Shown: positions 15,053 to 29,934, counted from the stretch's first letter. The stretch: 64,000 nucleotides of DNA from Aphis gossypii (GCF_020184175.1 NC_065530.1:70285260-70349259); one strand, 5' to 3'. The notes: generated by a model from the letters alone, not told the origin. Program-made: numbers and translations.

Positions 15053-15440
15053 CTACAAAAATAAAACATAAACACATTAAACAAATAACAATCAATGGGC
15101 ATTCGTCATTTTGACAATTCTATATTGTACATTACGTATTTTTATAGATTTATTAATAAATAATAATTCATATTAAGTACAATATTTTCAGTGTAAATTG
15201 CCGTTATGGGGAAACATTCAAAACATTGAAAGAGCTTTTTTTACGATTTTCTGCGTTTCTATTTAATATTCTTATGATGATGTTATTTTGGACAAACGCA
15301 TTCAACATAAAAACTGTGAATAGAAAATATTTCATAGAAAAAATATACTTCTAACATCGGTTTCATTTATAGGTGTTAACATTTTTTTTTTATCGTACAT
15401 CATTAATCAGTCGCCGTCTTTCATTAAAAAAAAATTCTAA
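15053..15440. other. probable intron upstream of the candidate exon
   Basis: This AT-rich stretch separates the exon acceptor at 15,053 from the GC-rich block that begins near 15,450. I see no other feature in it. Confidence 0.35.
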
Positions 15441-15870
15441 CTAATTTTTAGTATTGTGTTCGTGCACACACATACACACACATACACACGCTTCCGCGCA
15501 CACACGGGAAATGCGCTTTTCGGCCTTGAACTGCTATCGACGGCTAGTCAAGTAGGCGGAGGCAACCGTTCCACTTGGAACCGCACCAACCGCTGCGATC
15601 CGCCGGACAGTCGGTTCACGAAAAACGTTGAGTCTACCTTTAGCGCACACATACATGCACCTGTGACTTATGTCTGCACCGTACTGCCTCTGTAATATAT
15701 GTGTCTCCGTGATAAAAATAACCAGATATCTCGGCAAAAAGTCATTATCACGACTGATAAAAATGTTCTTTTGGGACTTGGCCCGTGACGTCAGCCTCCG
15801 AAGACGACGTGATTGGTTAAAAGCTGACATACCTAATTACTTGGCCACGAGTTATTTGTATACACTTGCA
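15441..15870 (-). promoter_or_regulatory. GC-rich candidate promoter with CRE and CCAAT box
   Basis: This GC/CpG-rich block contains a full palindromic cAMP-response element, TGACGTCA, at 15,786-15,793 and an inverted CCAAT box (GATTGG at 15,811-15,816, reading CCAATC on the minus strand). A CA-rich microsatellite lies at 15,465-15,489. The CCAAT orientation and the minus-strand signal-peptide exon about 700 bp downstream suggest a leftward promoter. Open frames on both strands here probably reflect GC content, not coding. No TATA box or mapped start supports an exact start site. Confidence 0.35.
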
Positions 15871-18800
15871 ACAAGAGTTTCGCGGTAACAATATTAGTGT
15901 ACATAGGTAGGAAAGTTATTTATATATATATATTATGTATTATAGAAGTGGTAAACATAATAATATACACTTTCGTTTTTTTTTTTTATTGGAAAAGACT
16001 GTCTGGCCGAGTCATCCTATTAACGCCGTTTGAGCCTATTACAACTTAAGTGATATTTACCATATTTTTAAATATTCTACTACATACGTATATAAATTAT
16101 TAGATACTTGAACACATTTTAAAATCACTTCAACGGATCACTACATATACTAACCTATTTCACGGAAATGAATAAGAATCGAGATTAATAATTATATTTT
16201 GTATAGAGTACAAACCGTTGTTAACATCGACCATAATATGCACTTCAGTTTTTAAATATTATAATATTACTTTCTTATATTTAAGTATGTGATTGTTATT
16301 AGTGTACCTTTCTCTGATCAACTTCAATTATCAATATCAATAATGTATAAAAAATATTACTTCATAATATAATCTGTTATTGGCTATTGCATTAAAATGT
16401 TTATTAAATTGAGTGTATTCTGTTTTTTACTTTAACAACTATTTAAAAATATTAAAATCTAACTAAATAAAATTCAATATCAAAAATTAATCATATCAAA
16501 TATTACTAAACTAAATTTGAAACATAATTTAAAATACCGCTATATGTATAAATGTATAAAATACACTAATAGGTATGGTGTAAATAATTATCAAATCTCA
16601 TAATATATTCGCATATTATAGTTATAGGAATGAAACTGAACTCAAAGATGTTAATAACTAATAAGCACAGAATATTTATCTTGAATTTTACTTAAATAGA
16701 TACTGATTATTTAAAAATAACTAATTTTCATTTATTAATCTTTTAAGTTTTAGTTGTATCGATTAGAATGCTGCTTAGTATTACTAATTTTGGAAGATAT
16801 GAAGATATGTTAAACGATAAATGAGTTTTATGCTTGAATATTTTGTTTATTTTTCTAATCCATAAACAAAAAAAAAAATCATAATTATTGTCTTTACTGT
16901 TAATATTAAATTTAAAAAGAAGAAAAGCATTTAAAATACTTTAACGAGACTTATGAATATGACTATATAAGAATCTGCGTAAAGGTTACAATAATAAATT
17001 AATTTAGTGTTAATAAACATAAATTATATTAATAAATAGATAAAAATAAAATGCAAAACAAAGAAATTATTGTAATATAAAATGTAATTTATTATATTCT
17101 TGTAAAAAAAAAATCTTTCAATGTCATACCTTCCGAAAGTTCAAAGTTTTATATAAAAAAAGACGAAAATATTCTAGTGATTATGAATCCAACGTGTTCA
17201 ATATATTATTATAATAATCAATCCCGTTACTAAACGCTTTTTAATAATTAATATTGTAATAAATATTTTGAGTTAAAAATTATTCAACCATGGAACACAC
17301 AAAATATAAACTACGCGGACTTCCGTGCCATTCGGCACCGTCAATTTCGGACTGTTAACTGTCTCGGCACAAGCAGGTACAGAGAATGTGCATGGGACCG
17401 TTCCCGCCATGTGAAATGCACTGACACTATCGAACGTGGAAACCATCGATTTACTAACGCTCACCGCTACTACTACTAGTACTTCACGATTGCGGCGATT
17501 TGTATCCCATATTATAATACAAATGAGCCTCAAAACATAATTACAGATAGAACGTTATTATTATACTTATTTAGTAATTCAAAATAATAAATTCCACAAA
17601 ATATTTTTTATTATTATTTGACAAGTCCACACTTTTAAACTATGATTGAATGTCTTATAGGAGTTATATTGTACAATAGTACCTACTATGTATTGAACGT
17701 GATAAATAATTTTCATTTAAAAAGCGATTATGTTGTATTGGTGTATATTAGAAGTTTACAATTAACTTCGACGAAATGGTTAGTAATATTTTTATAGTTT
17801 AATGCATATTATTGAATAAGTCGTTAGTGTTAATTAAAATAATATTTATTTAAGTACTTATTTATTCATATTAATAAAAATGTTCGTAAAAACAAACACT
17901 CATAATGCTACGAAAAATTATATAAGTAATTATATGATACAAATAAAATGAATGTGTTAATATTAATTGTATTGCATAGTCGAAAAATTTTAGTTTGGCG
18001 ATTAATATTATGGATCTTAAATAATTAAACATGTCGAAAAAAATTGTTTTATATGGAGTTATAAATAGTGACGTACTATTTAAATATAATTATTAAAGAA
18101 TATAATTTTATAATAATTCTAAAAAAAGTATTTTTTTAGAGCTCGTGAAATTAAAATCAATTCAAAATAATGAAAAAATCTAATACACAAAATTTTGATG
18201 AACACTATATATAAAAAAGGTATTCTTAAAAATCCAAATATAATCACTTGATAACTTTAAAATAATAAACTATTAATACATTTTGATTCAAAATTTTTTT
18301 TTATTAAAATGATGTTTACTACTGAATTGCTATTCATGTATTCTATAAAAACGTTATTTTATATCATTAATTAAAAAAATTTAAATTTTACTATTAAACG
18401 CCTAACTGATATAAGATAAATATATTCCATAAGTCAATAAGTCATAACCCTGGTTTTATAGTATTATACTATATTTGCATATGCCATATAGCATATCCTT
18501 AATGAATAATATAGTAAAACTCAGAATTATGTCTACTAGTATACTAATTATATGAATTAGTATATATTATTGTATACGTACTTAGTGTATAAAAAAGTTA
18601 TATTCCATTTAATAATAAAATAAGTGAACATCAGGAATTTTACAATTTATAATCCAGTATCTAATTGTTTATAATATTAATAGTCCGTGTTATTTATTAC
18701 GTTTTATATGTTATGCAAACTCTGTTTAATTGTATTAGGTAAATTTCAACCATTGAAATTGAAAGTGAGGTGCAGATTACATATTATGTCATTTCGTTTT

Positions 18801-21200
18801 CTGTCGTATCACAAAATAATATCAAAATTAATAATTAGATATGGCGCAAAATGTATATTATTGTTTTATATATTGATACAGATTACATACCTAAGTACAT
18901 ACTTAAATGGTGTCGCAAATCAAAAGAACTAAAATTGGTTTTAAGTACCAGCTTTAATATTTTAGGTTTTTCGTTATATCCAGATTATTAATCACGATTT
19001 ATTAGTATCTCTCCAAAATGTCATTCATGAAAGTTAGTTTACAATGAATTAAATAATTGAAATAACTAGTAAAATGAAATTAACTGCCGGATTAAATCAT
19101 TTATTATTAGATTGGACTACTGTAAAACCATTTATAAAAATAAATTTGTTAGTACACCTTTACCAAACATACCCATTATTCATATACTTTTATCATTAAT
19201 ATTATATTAAAATCCTAACATCAAGCATATTTATATGTAAATCAGAAATTATTATTTTTAATACTCCTAACCCTGCAATTTATAAAAATTATCATCTACA
19301 ATTTAAAGAGATAGATACATAATTTATAATACTAACTAAAATAATTAAAAGCTCGATCAAAATTCAGACTTACAAATAAATTAGCTAATGAATTATTTAG
19401 TAATATTTTATATTTATATGAGAAGACGAAAGGGGGTACATAAATTAACTTATATAGTAGGTACAAGTATACTAGTTTGCAATATATATTTTAAAATTCC
19501 AATACTGAAAAAATACCGGTACTCTAAATTGAATATTGATTTCCGAAAATATTTTTTAAATACTAGTTTTGAATATTCTAATTTTATTCCTGATTAAATA
19601 AATGAAAAACCTGTAATATAATATTAAGTGTCTCGATATTAAAATCTCTACAAAATTATAACTAAACATATTATAAGAAAAATATTACTCTGACTCAACG
19701 CGTCAACGGTAATTCAATAGTATTAAAATTGCCAAAAATAATTTACTGATTTGAATATCATTAAGTATAATGTGTACTACAATAAAATATTTATTTTTTG
19801 ATAAATTTTGATTAAAACATAGATTATGAATTGTAATTTATAGATTTCATTGCTTATATTTCTATTATCTATCTTAATTTCCATAAAATTACTTCATACT
19901 CGTATAATTGTCAACACTTGTAACAATTTAAATTTTACTAATCATGTTTTATTTTATTTTATAATCCAGTTATTATTTATTTTTTCTACTATATATTTTA
20001 AATTACTAATATTAAACTAAATACAAAATAACAGAAAATAAATTTTATTTTATTTTATAGTATGAGCCGATAATATACACATCATTGTATATTGTTGGTA
20101 TGTAAAATGACTAATACTATCAGTATTCAGTCTAAACTACAGAATGATTATACTATATTATAGAGAAAGAGTATAAAAATATATAATAGAGGATTAAGCT
20201 TAGTGTGTAATCATTGTTTATGATATTACAGTCCTTCAGTATGATTTTTTACGACAGAAACCATCGTAAAATTGTTCAACAACAGAAATAATAAAAGTGT
20301 CTATAAATATTTCTAACTCGAATCATGCCCAACGACAGTACCTAATCCGTAAAAGTATGAAATTATACGTCAACTATCTAACAGGGGAAAAAGACTTGAC
20401 CAACCAATATGACAAAAATCTGCACATTTACATATACAATATAAATTATAATCGAAACATAGTAAAATGAAAACATGGCTGACAAATGACAATAGCTAAA
20501 AAAAAATTATTTTTCACTGTACGTATATAAACTGATGAAAAAAAGAAATACATAGGAAACTTTTATAATTTGAAAATTTGCTATTTGTTGACAGTTAATG
20601 AACATAGTGTTAAACACCAAAAAATCATTTATAAGTTCTATTAGTTGTTTACACAGAGAAAAATGTATTAGAAATCAACAATTTGAAGAAGTTTCTATTG
20701 TAAAAGTCTTTTATTGTCCACCATTGTCTATGTTTTTTACGTACAGTTATCAGTGGTTATAAACTTATGAGTAAATTATGTACTCGTATCCACCCCGTTT
20801 GAAGTTAGGTTCTTGCTATTTTCAACATCGTTTACCGTTTTACCAACAAAATTCCAATTTAATTACAAAACGTTTTGGTTTTATCCCGATGTTTCATTAA
20901 ATCAGTTTCCTTCTCGTAATTTTATTTGAGTGTATACGTATTACGAACTAAATTTAGTCATGAAAAATACAATAATTAACTATTTTAATCCAAGTCTTGA
21001 TAGATTCAAAATCACGAGTACAAGTATAATTTCACTTTTTACTTTTTCGTGGTGTGATTGTTATATAGTTTTACAAGTTTTGAAACGCATGTTTAGATTT
21101 GAAACGCTTAATGAAGGTATGTTACAACTTATGTAAGGTGTAATTCTAAATTTAAGTTTCCAAAACGTATAAGGACGTTACGATATATTCAGAGAATCGA
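15871..21200. other. AT-rich non-genic DNA with one GC-richer patch
   Basis: No gene is recognised. About 17,300-17,500 is markedly GC-richer than its flanks and holds an 86-codon minus-strand frame with no recognisable domain and no clean splice boundaries; it could be a regulatory block or a non-coding exon. The open frames near 18.7, 19.4 and 20.9 kb have low-complexity translations and look like chance. Confidence 0.5.
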
Positions 21201-22460
21201 GTCGTGACTATATAGCAGAAGTATCGTAGTGATATCTTGTGGGGTGGACGTGTGGAAGGGGGCTCATGAGAGTCCCGTTTTTAAAACTAAAACCTTAGTT
21301 GTGCTATATATAGTATATTATAATCTATATTCGTGTTAATGTCTATATAGATTATAGAGAGGTACGTCTGGTCGCTGCAGCTGGTTACCGCTGGTCGAGT
21401 CTCCGTACATACATACATACATATTATTATAATATAGTAAACAACTATAGGAGACACTGCGCGTGGGCAAGAGGGGCGGAGGCAGAGAATATTATAACAA
21501 CATCGCCAGCGCACGGGGCAGCTGCAGACAGCCCCGCCGACTGACTTACGACGGTTAAGTCTCTCGGCGGTGCGAGCGCGGTGGTGCGGCGTTTCTCATT
21601 TCGTCGGAAATATTATTATATGTAGTGACCACTCGGGAAATGCACTCGGGCGGGCGAGCGCGCGCCAACAGCGGCGGCGGCGGTGGCCACGGGGCAAGAA
21701 TATTACACAGCATCCGGTAGTGGCGGCGGCGGAACGACGGTGCGTGCAGGTGCAGCTGTATAGCCGGCCGACGTCGTACTTGCGGTCGACGGTGTTTAGG
21801 CCGCCGCCGCTTGCTCTCTTCAACAGTGTATCTCGGGAGGTTCATCGGTCTGTTTATTGCGACTACACGAAGAACGGGCCGCCACGGTAAACTGCACTCG
21901 CGGGGCCGTCGGAGTCTCGGCCGTAACAGTCGTCTTATGGTCGTCTTTAGTCGTCTTGGTCGTCGTCGGACAATGCTGCGAAATGTCTCTCATTTGAATA
22001 AATACGGAATATAATATGTATACGTGTGCGCGCCTGTGTGTGTGTGTGCTTAATGCTTATATAGAAACACTGGCGGCGATAAAAGGAAACGGGTAGAGGG
22101 GTGAGATGACGACGGCGAGATGGAGGCAAAAAAGCACTCCAACAACAGTAATGACGGGCGCAGTGACCGGCGGCCGTTGACGATACGACCGTTCAGTCGC
22201 GCGCACGCGCACACGTTCCGAGAGTATGTGCTTGTGTGTGTGTGTGTGTGTGTGTGTGTGTCGAGGGCCTCTGCATGCGCGTTGACGAGACCTAACAGCA
22301 GAGCGATCGAGAGAAGGATTTGCTTATTTACCGTCTAGACACCTGTATAAACCAGACGCTCTCTCTCTCCTCTCCGCCCACCGCCACCCCGAACACCCTA
22401 TCGTCGGTGGTCATGTCGGCGGTGGCGGCGGCAGCAGCTACCCAAGTCGTATATATATTA
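21201..22460. promoter_or_regulatory. CpG-rich island, probable promoter and 5' UTR
   Basis: This is the largest GC/CpG-rich island in the left part. It has many CGG/GGC runs, a (TG)n microsatellite of about 29 bp at 22,233-22,261, and CT-rich and TA-rich simple sequence at its right edge. Several frames are open on both strands, as expected of GC-rich non-coding DNA; they show no domains and their arginine/proline-rich translations look artificial. On the minus strand a consensus donor, GTAAGT, follows position 21,550, so the island could contain a leftward 5' UTR exon ending there. Such islands usually mark promoters and untranslated first exons of developmental or neuronal genes with long introns. 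Direction is not certain. Confidence 0.45.
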
Positions 22461-22631
22461 TATATATAAATATATGTGTATATGTGTGTGTGTGTTGGGA
22501 ATATGTGCGTATTTTTCTCGTTCCATCTCGTTCTCTCTTTTTCTCTATATCTGAATATAATATAAATATATTTATATATATATGTATCAGTATTAAATCT
22601 CTCGCTCTCTCTGCAGTATATAGGTACTTAC

Positions 22632-22742
22632 ATGTATCGGTTTTGTGTGAATAGAAATACCTCGCGAGTTCGTGTGTTTTCCAATGCGATAGGCCACACG
22701 ACCGAGAACGCTCCGAAGGACGGCAAGGATAAACGCCGCCAT
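22632..22742 (-). CDS. candidate first coding exon next to the island
   Basis: On the minus strand an ATG at 22,742 (ATGGCGGCG) opens a 37-codon frame that runs exactly to a consensus donor, GTAAGTACC, just after 22,632 (phase 0). A TTTTTTAG acceptor-like sequence lies about ten bases before the ATG. The first residues, MAAFILAVLRSVLGRVAYR, are hydrophobic with basic residues and resemble a signal anchor or targeting sequence. I recognise no family, and no partner exon is visible. A chance frame in GC-rich DNA is a real alternative. Confidence 0.25.
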
Positions 22743-25700
22743 AGAAGATTGGCTAAAAAATATGATTTTGGTTTTTTGGGGAGGTTATAAGTATCAAAAT
22801 TTGGATACGATTTAACCGGACTTTCTGGTTTTATGCATCATCCGCGTCATATGGTATACTATTTAAACACCGTAATTAATATGTGCGTGTACATAGATTT
22901 CCTCTTAGGTCTTTTCCATACGGTTTTCCGTTCGTATTTAGCATCCTCCATCATTGTCTCTACTTAGGTACATAAAATACCTATATATTATATAAATAAA
23001 AGAGTATTCTTTGACGTTATTCTTGTAGCACGATTAATTCGTTCTGAAACCGCTGGTTTCACATAATAATGTTTAATACTATTTTTCAGTTTTATTTTTT
23101 TATTATTATTTCATATGGCGATTTTTCAGTTAATTAAACGTCACGCAGAAAAAAATTATTAATTTTCTCTTCAAGATACCAAACTTGTTCTTCAATATTT
23201 GCAATTTACTTCACAAAAACTTGTTTTTTAATATCTTTTAGTCTGAGTCATATATATTTATAATATTAAGGATTATCAAATATACCAATGTATAATATTA
23301 AATTATGTATTACACCTACTTTTAAATATCTTTGTGTTGTAATATCTATTTATGTTTATCATAATTAATTATTGTCGCCAGTTAATTTTTTTTTAATTCA
23401 TTGTAAATAACTTAACCTTTGGAAAGATTATAAAGGACAAACAAAATAAATCATTTAATACTTAATTGCTTGAGTAGTCTGGCTATTATATCAATAAAAA
23501 TAAAAATTGTGTTTTAAATTCTGAGAGGAGTTTGTTATTACTTATTTTATATTTTGTTGTGTTTTTCATTGTTACCTTTAAGAGCTTTAAAAAGTTTAAA
23601 TATTCAATTTTAAGGATAGTTCTCTTGAAAAAAATTAGATTTAGTTGGTAATTTAAAAAGTATTAAAAACTAAAAAAAGAATGAAATTCTCTATGTTTTA
23701 CGGAAAATTCGGGAAAACTAATAGGAATTAGGAGTTTATATCTACGCAATATGATTAAAGTTCAGTCTGAAAAAATTGGATGTTTAAACGAAAAATAGTG
23801 ATTAAGTTATTTTCTTGAAAGAAAAATATGTGTTAATAATAGAGACTTCTCACCTTTACGTATATTATTATTTTCTATATGCAATTAAATTTTCAAAATA
23901 TTTTATCACAAATCTATTTACACCATACACCTACTGTAAGTTGGTATTGAATTATAAGTAAATAGCAATGATGAATTATATACATTTATTATTATGTTCG
24001 AAATAATGAATTAAAATGTTATGATATTTAATAAAAATTAGTATAACCTAACGTATGATTATAATAGCTAAAGACATTCTTAATAGTGATATAAATAAAT
24101 TCTAAAAAGACGTTATATAATATATCAATTGTATTTTTTGTAAGAAATAATTAATGATTTATCATTTAATTCAAATTTAACACATTCATTACAATGACTT
24201 TCCTGATTTTTAAACTTATACTTCCATGTGTTAGGTTTTATCATACTCATACTCTAGAATTAGAAAATTCAACAGGTTTTTGTAAAACGTTAATGGTAAA
24301 GAGGTTAAAATGCATACACTGTGAAGGGAGTTTAATATATACATATAATACACCGCTAAGAAACGTTTGGTAATTCTGCCCTCGAGAAATTAACTATTTT
24401 ATTCTGAAATATCCATGATATTCTAGTATAAAGTATTTTCTTATAGTAAATAAATGTAGAAAAAAAATATAGTTTTGACTTCAGATTGTTTATAGGAATT
24501 AAAGGATAAAATAGAGATAATTTATTATTACGAATATCATGATAAATATTGATTATTTAAAAATTATTTAATTGTGTTATGCTTTTATTTATACTTATAA
24601 ATATATTTGTCTGTAACATAATTACTTATTATCTAGTTAAACTTATACAGATAGGTATGTATTAAGTATAATTTTCTAATTATCTTTTTTATTTAATAAT
24701 TATACTACTCTCCGGGTTTTTATACACATACACATACTTGTGCGTACTGTATATTTTTTAGTTAATTTATAGTCATAAGTCATAACTTAAGTCAATAAAG
24801 CTAGCCAGAATAATCTTTATTATTAATTAAACTCATGTGGCCACGAAATGTTTCATTAGTATTTTTATAGCTTGAATTTAATGTGCACAACGTATATAAG
24901 ATATATCAGATGTTATAAATCAAAAACTAAATAACTTTAACGAACTCTCAAGTAATAAATTATAAGAAGTCTCTTTAAGAGTTTGTAGGTCGGTAAGATA
25001 AAGCTAAGCCATGGATTGCTACCGAATTGCAGGTTATAACCCGTTTGCTTGAAAATAATTTTTTTCTTTAATGTATTTATAATTTGTTCAGATAAGCAAA
25101 TGTGTTAAATGATAATTACATACATTGAACTTTTAGAATGAAAGAAGAAACCCATTGATCTTGATGAAACTACCTATTTGGTTTAGGTAATAATTGTTTA
25201 TTGAAATTAATGCTATAATAATCATTATAATTAATGTTATTTTAATCATTTAGAAGATTGTGATAAAATTTACATGTAAGCGTATTAGAAGATAACATTA
25301 AATGGAAAAATACTATTATTTTTTTACAAGTTAGAACGATAATAATGTTTATTATGAAAATATTAATAAAAATATTTAGCTTCACCATGTATTGAAATTA
25401 TTCTCAGATTTTTATAATGTGTACACTGTACACTGTACAGTTGTAGGGTGAAACGATAAATTATTTTCTGAAGGTAATATTTTTGAAGATCTAAGTTTTA
25501 TTAACACATATTCTTTAGCACTCTCCTATAGTTGAAGATCATATGGATTTTATAAATTACAATAATATTTTGATTATGAGATTTGTATGGGTATTTTTAT
25601 TTAAACGTGGTATTAACACGTAAAGTAAAGTGTTCAATTGAAATCTCTTAGTTTTTTATGTATTTAGGTGATAAAGTTTACAATATTTTTTTGTTTTAAT

Positions 25701-28218
25701 TACAGATAATTTCTCTAGTTTAATATATATTTTAATCATTTTTTTTAACCATTTTATTTTCTATTATCATAACCATTTATACGCATATTGATTGTTATTA
25801 GTGAGAATTTCAATAATAGTACTTTAAATATGGGACAATATAAGTCCCATTTAAATCCTTCATATAAAACTGTTTTGGTTAAAAAATACTTAAACTTTAG
25901 ACATTTTAAATTCAACTCAAATTTTAAAAATATTCCATCCATGTCATAGCAATTTCAAACACCAATACTTATGATAAAGGCATTCTCTGAAAATTCCATA
26001 CACTGGTTTATTCAAGGAACTTACAGCCAACCTATCACAAACTGGTATTTAAATATATATAATAATCAGTTTGAGAATAATATTTCAAGTTAATGGCCAA
26101 TATTTATAATTTGTTTATGCAACACTTCTCATTAGTGCATCTATTTTCATCGTGACTTTATGAAATACATAATAAAAACTAATATTCAATACGAATATTA
26201 TGTAACATATATTATAATACATGCAATATGCAACCATATCCTTTATTCAGTTCCGAATACTGTATTTATTATATTTCTTAATCCAAAGAATCTTTTTAAT
26301 TGATAATAAATTAATATACAAGTTTATTATACAAATTTATATACCATATTATAAATATATAACTTGGAATTAAGAATATATATATTTTATTATGTACATA
26401 TAGATTGTAATAAATTGTCTATACCTATCATCCAATTGATGATAAAATATTTCATTAATTAAACTTATTTCAGTTACCCACAGATAAATATATAAATTTA
26501 ATTAAAAAATTACGACATGATTACTTTGAAAAATACTAAATCCTCAACTAAATCTCAATTCATAACAATTGATGAAGTCGACGATTTCTAAAGCCATTTA
26601 TATACCACATGTATAAAATATAAATACTTAAGTTATTTTTAATACAAATACAATTTGATATTTCAACATATTAACTTCAGTTATGTCATATCAGACTTAT
26701 AACAAAAAATAATGAATTATTCAGATTTTTAATATTTTAATAGTATCAACATTTCAAGTGAAAACCACTTAATTAATATGTACAACTGCTAAATAAACAC
26801 TCATCAATTAACGAAAAAACAAAACAGTTTATGTATTGTGGCCAATTATGGGTTATAAATAAATTTAGAACTATGTTTAACCCTTATTTAGATAAATTAA
26901 TTATAATATAATTGTTTTCTTGTAATGAATAATGATTGATAAGCCTCAATCATTGTGAAGGTCGAAGATCTCGCACTGCCTGACATCAAATCTCTTATAG
27001 TGATTTATTCTATAACAGCGTAACCCTGTCAACACGTGGATACTAACTCTTTGAGTGTAAGGCGTACAAGGTCGTTGACATAATATACTGGGTGAACAGT
27101 TAACACCAATCTTGAAAAATATTAAGGTATAATAATGTATTTTGTTATATTATTTAAAATAATTACAAAACAACATTTTTTGAAAACAAAACTATACTTC
27201 TCAATATTTTTTATTGTTATCATCTTTTTCGTTTCAATTTTTTATAACGTAGATTTTTAATTTAATATATCAGAGCATAATAGTTTTCTGAAATGTTTAC
27301 GTAAAAAATTGAATTTTTATATCGTAGTTAATATGGGTAGAAAGAGTGTTAAAAAAATACTCCTATATACTTATTATAATAAAGTCTAAACTTCACTCAT
27401 CTTAACTTTAAATACTTATTATTAACTACTTATTCAACATTTAATTTATATACTTAAAAAATATTCTGCTTTTGTTTTAGGATACGAAATTATAAATATG
27501 TTTTTTGCTCAAAAAAGTAAAAAAAAACTTTCAACTAATAACAAGTTATAATATACATAGTAAAAAACATGATATTTTTTTTAATGAGAATTATTTTATA
27601 ATGACCCAAAATTATAAAGAAAAAAACACGTTAATAATTTTCATTATAATAATTAATGAAGGTTTATTGTTAATAATCAATCTGTTTATTAAATTATATT
27701 CTTTGTTAGTGATAACTATTAATTATAGCCCATAATTATTATTATACTTTCTAATCATGTCGAAGTTGAGCAATATATGTAGCGTAAAGAAAAAATAAAT
27801 ATTAGGCAGGATAAATACAAAATACATCCTACTGAGTACATAGGCACATAGCACATGGCTACGCCGATAAAAACATTTAGATCCTATTTTATTTTTGTTT
27901 TAGATTTAATTATGATTTAGAACTTTCGATAAAAACACCTAATCATAATAAAATAGATTATTTTTCAATGTAATTGATAAATTTTAACTTAAAACGTTCG
28001 TGGAGTATTCATTGTATATAGTGATGAGGCAATAGATTATGAAGTACCCATAAATAATACTGTTAATTGTTACTATGTATATTGTATAATATAAAAGAAT
28101 TGGTTTATATTTTAAAAAAGAAGTTTTTATCCCAACAAAATATTTTTTAAATTGTATACCAATTGGCAATTTAATTAATATTTGAAAACATTACGGTCTT
28201 AAAAGTTCTTAAATCGAT
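22743..28218. other. AT-rich non-genic DNA
   Basis: No gene or RNA is recognised. A short tandem of TGTACAC words sits near 25,419-25,440. Around 24,150-24,200 there is one copy of a dispersed motif, (TTTATCATT)nATTCAAATTTAA, that recurs at about 32,335 and 36,700. Confidence 0.5.
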
Positions 28219-28451
28219 CAGGGGTGGACAACATGAACGTGTTCGCCGAGCCACATTTACAAATACAGTTATGCAAAAGTAAAAATGTTTGTAAATACTT
28301 TTTATATAATTTGATAAATGTTTATAAATGCATACCAAAAAAATTTAAATTCATACAACAATAGTAAGTATATTTCGATTTTATAAATAAGACGCCAGCC
28401 ACATCCGACTATGACGAGAGCCACACACAACTCGCGAGTTGGCCACCCCTG
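28219..28451. mobile_element. hAT-like MITE, CAGGGGTGG family
   Basis: The left terminus is CAGGGGTGGACAAC. The right terminus is GTTGGCCACCCCTG, so the terminal inverted repeats match at 13 of 14 positions. The element is 233 bp with no coding capacity. It belongs to the same family as the copy at 53,864-54,051, which has an intact 8-bp duplication. Here I could not find a clear target duplication, so the insertion is probably older or the flanks have mutated. Confidence 0.75.
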
Positions 28452-29934
28452 ATATTTTATATATTATATTAAATTTAAACGTATGACTAATGCTTGATCA
28501 TATAAAAAATAAAGATGGATACATATCTTTCTTGGGTGAAATTCACTTATTCTTTTCTTTACATTTACAATAGTTGATAAATTAATTAATAACAAATATG
28601 AACATCAGTATTTGGAATTATCTTGTAGCTTATTAATGATGATATTATTTACTAGTTGAGGTATAGAGTGTGGAATAGTAAAAGGAGGAAACTCCACGAG
28701 TTTATAATCAATCTATGGTTAGAACCCTAACCGAACTAAAATTCTGCGTATGCTACTATTACCTACCTAGTGTTAATTTAATAAGTTAAAAAACCAATAA
28801 TTAAAATGTCAAACAATTATTTACCTAATAAACTTCAAATTTTATCTAATCTCAAATAACAATATAATGTTATTAAACAAGAATACATGTTCCTTTAATC
28901 CGTACCTAACAATAAAATAATAATAATAAATACTCGTATAATTATTGAAATTGATCGTAAAAATTAATTTAGAATTAAAATTTTATAGTTTAATAAAAAC
29001 AATCTACTGCGAATAATGTGTAACATTTTTACTGATTTTAAATTTTATTTTAGTTAATAATTTATTTAATAGTTATTTAGTTTATATATTAGCTGATAAG
29101 TTCATAAATATAAAGTACATACCGACACTTTTAAGATTATTCTTTTAAACATGATTTGCTTAAATGTATAATACTATAATGGTAAAATACGAGTACATTA
29201 GGCATTAAAATACATAATAATAATTATTCCCCATTTAATATTTTCAATAAATTAAATATTAAAAGTTATATTTATTTATTATTGTTATTACGAAAAATAT
29301 TAAAATGGTTCAAAATGTATTTGTATACTCCTAGTTCAATTTTTTCATTATATATATAATTATTATTATTTATGTCCAATAATTTATCATATAAAAAGTG
29401 AATTATTTACTATAAATATCATAACTGCAATAAATAATAAACTATAAAATTACCCTATCATACTATATTTATAAATTCAATTAATAAAATAAGAACATAT
29501 ATTTACAAAAAGATACGTCGTATTCATATAGTTTATTAATTAAATAGGTACAAAATGATTATTAATTTACGGTTAAACATTAATGGAATGTCATTCTTAC
29601 TTCTTAACTCCTTTATCAAGTCTACCTACTTAGCTTTTTAAACTATTTATGATAATTTATAACATATTTAAACAAATATAACATAAAAAATATTAAAAAA
29701 TAAAAAGAATGACTTCTATAGTTCTATGTAATTTTTAACATTTATTGACTATAAACACAATACTACAATAGCTATAAAGTATAATTATTTAAATAACAAA
29801 TCCTTTTAGGTATCTAAAATTCTAAATTGTATACCAATTTGCTTAGGAAAAAAAAGATTTATTGATACGTGTGTATTTTAGTACCTACTTATTAACTTAC
29901 ACATCACATCCCTAACGATATATTACATTAAATT
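28452..29934. other. AT-rich non-genic DNA
   Basis: I see only AT-rich unique sequence with short A/T runs; no exon or repeat structure can be supported. Confidence 0.5.

Noticed and set aside
15456..15888. Three open frames of 72-98 codons in the 15.5-kb block
   Set aside because: They overlap on opposite strands, include the CA microsatellite translated as HTHTHT, and show no domain.
21555..21890. Open frames of up to 106 codons on both strands in the 21.5-22.3 kb island
   Set aside because: Overlapping frames on both strands, Arg/Pro-rich translations and no domain; explained by lack of stop codons in GC-rich DNA.
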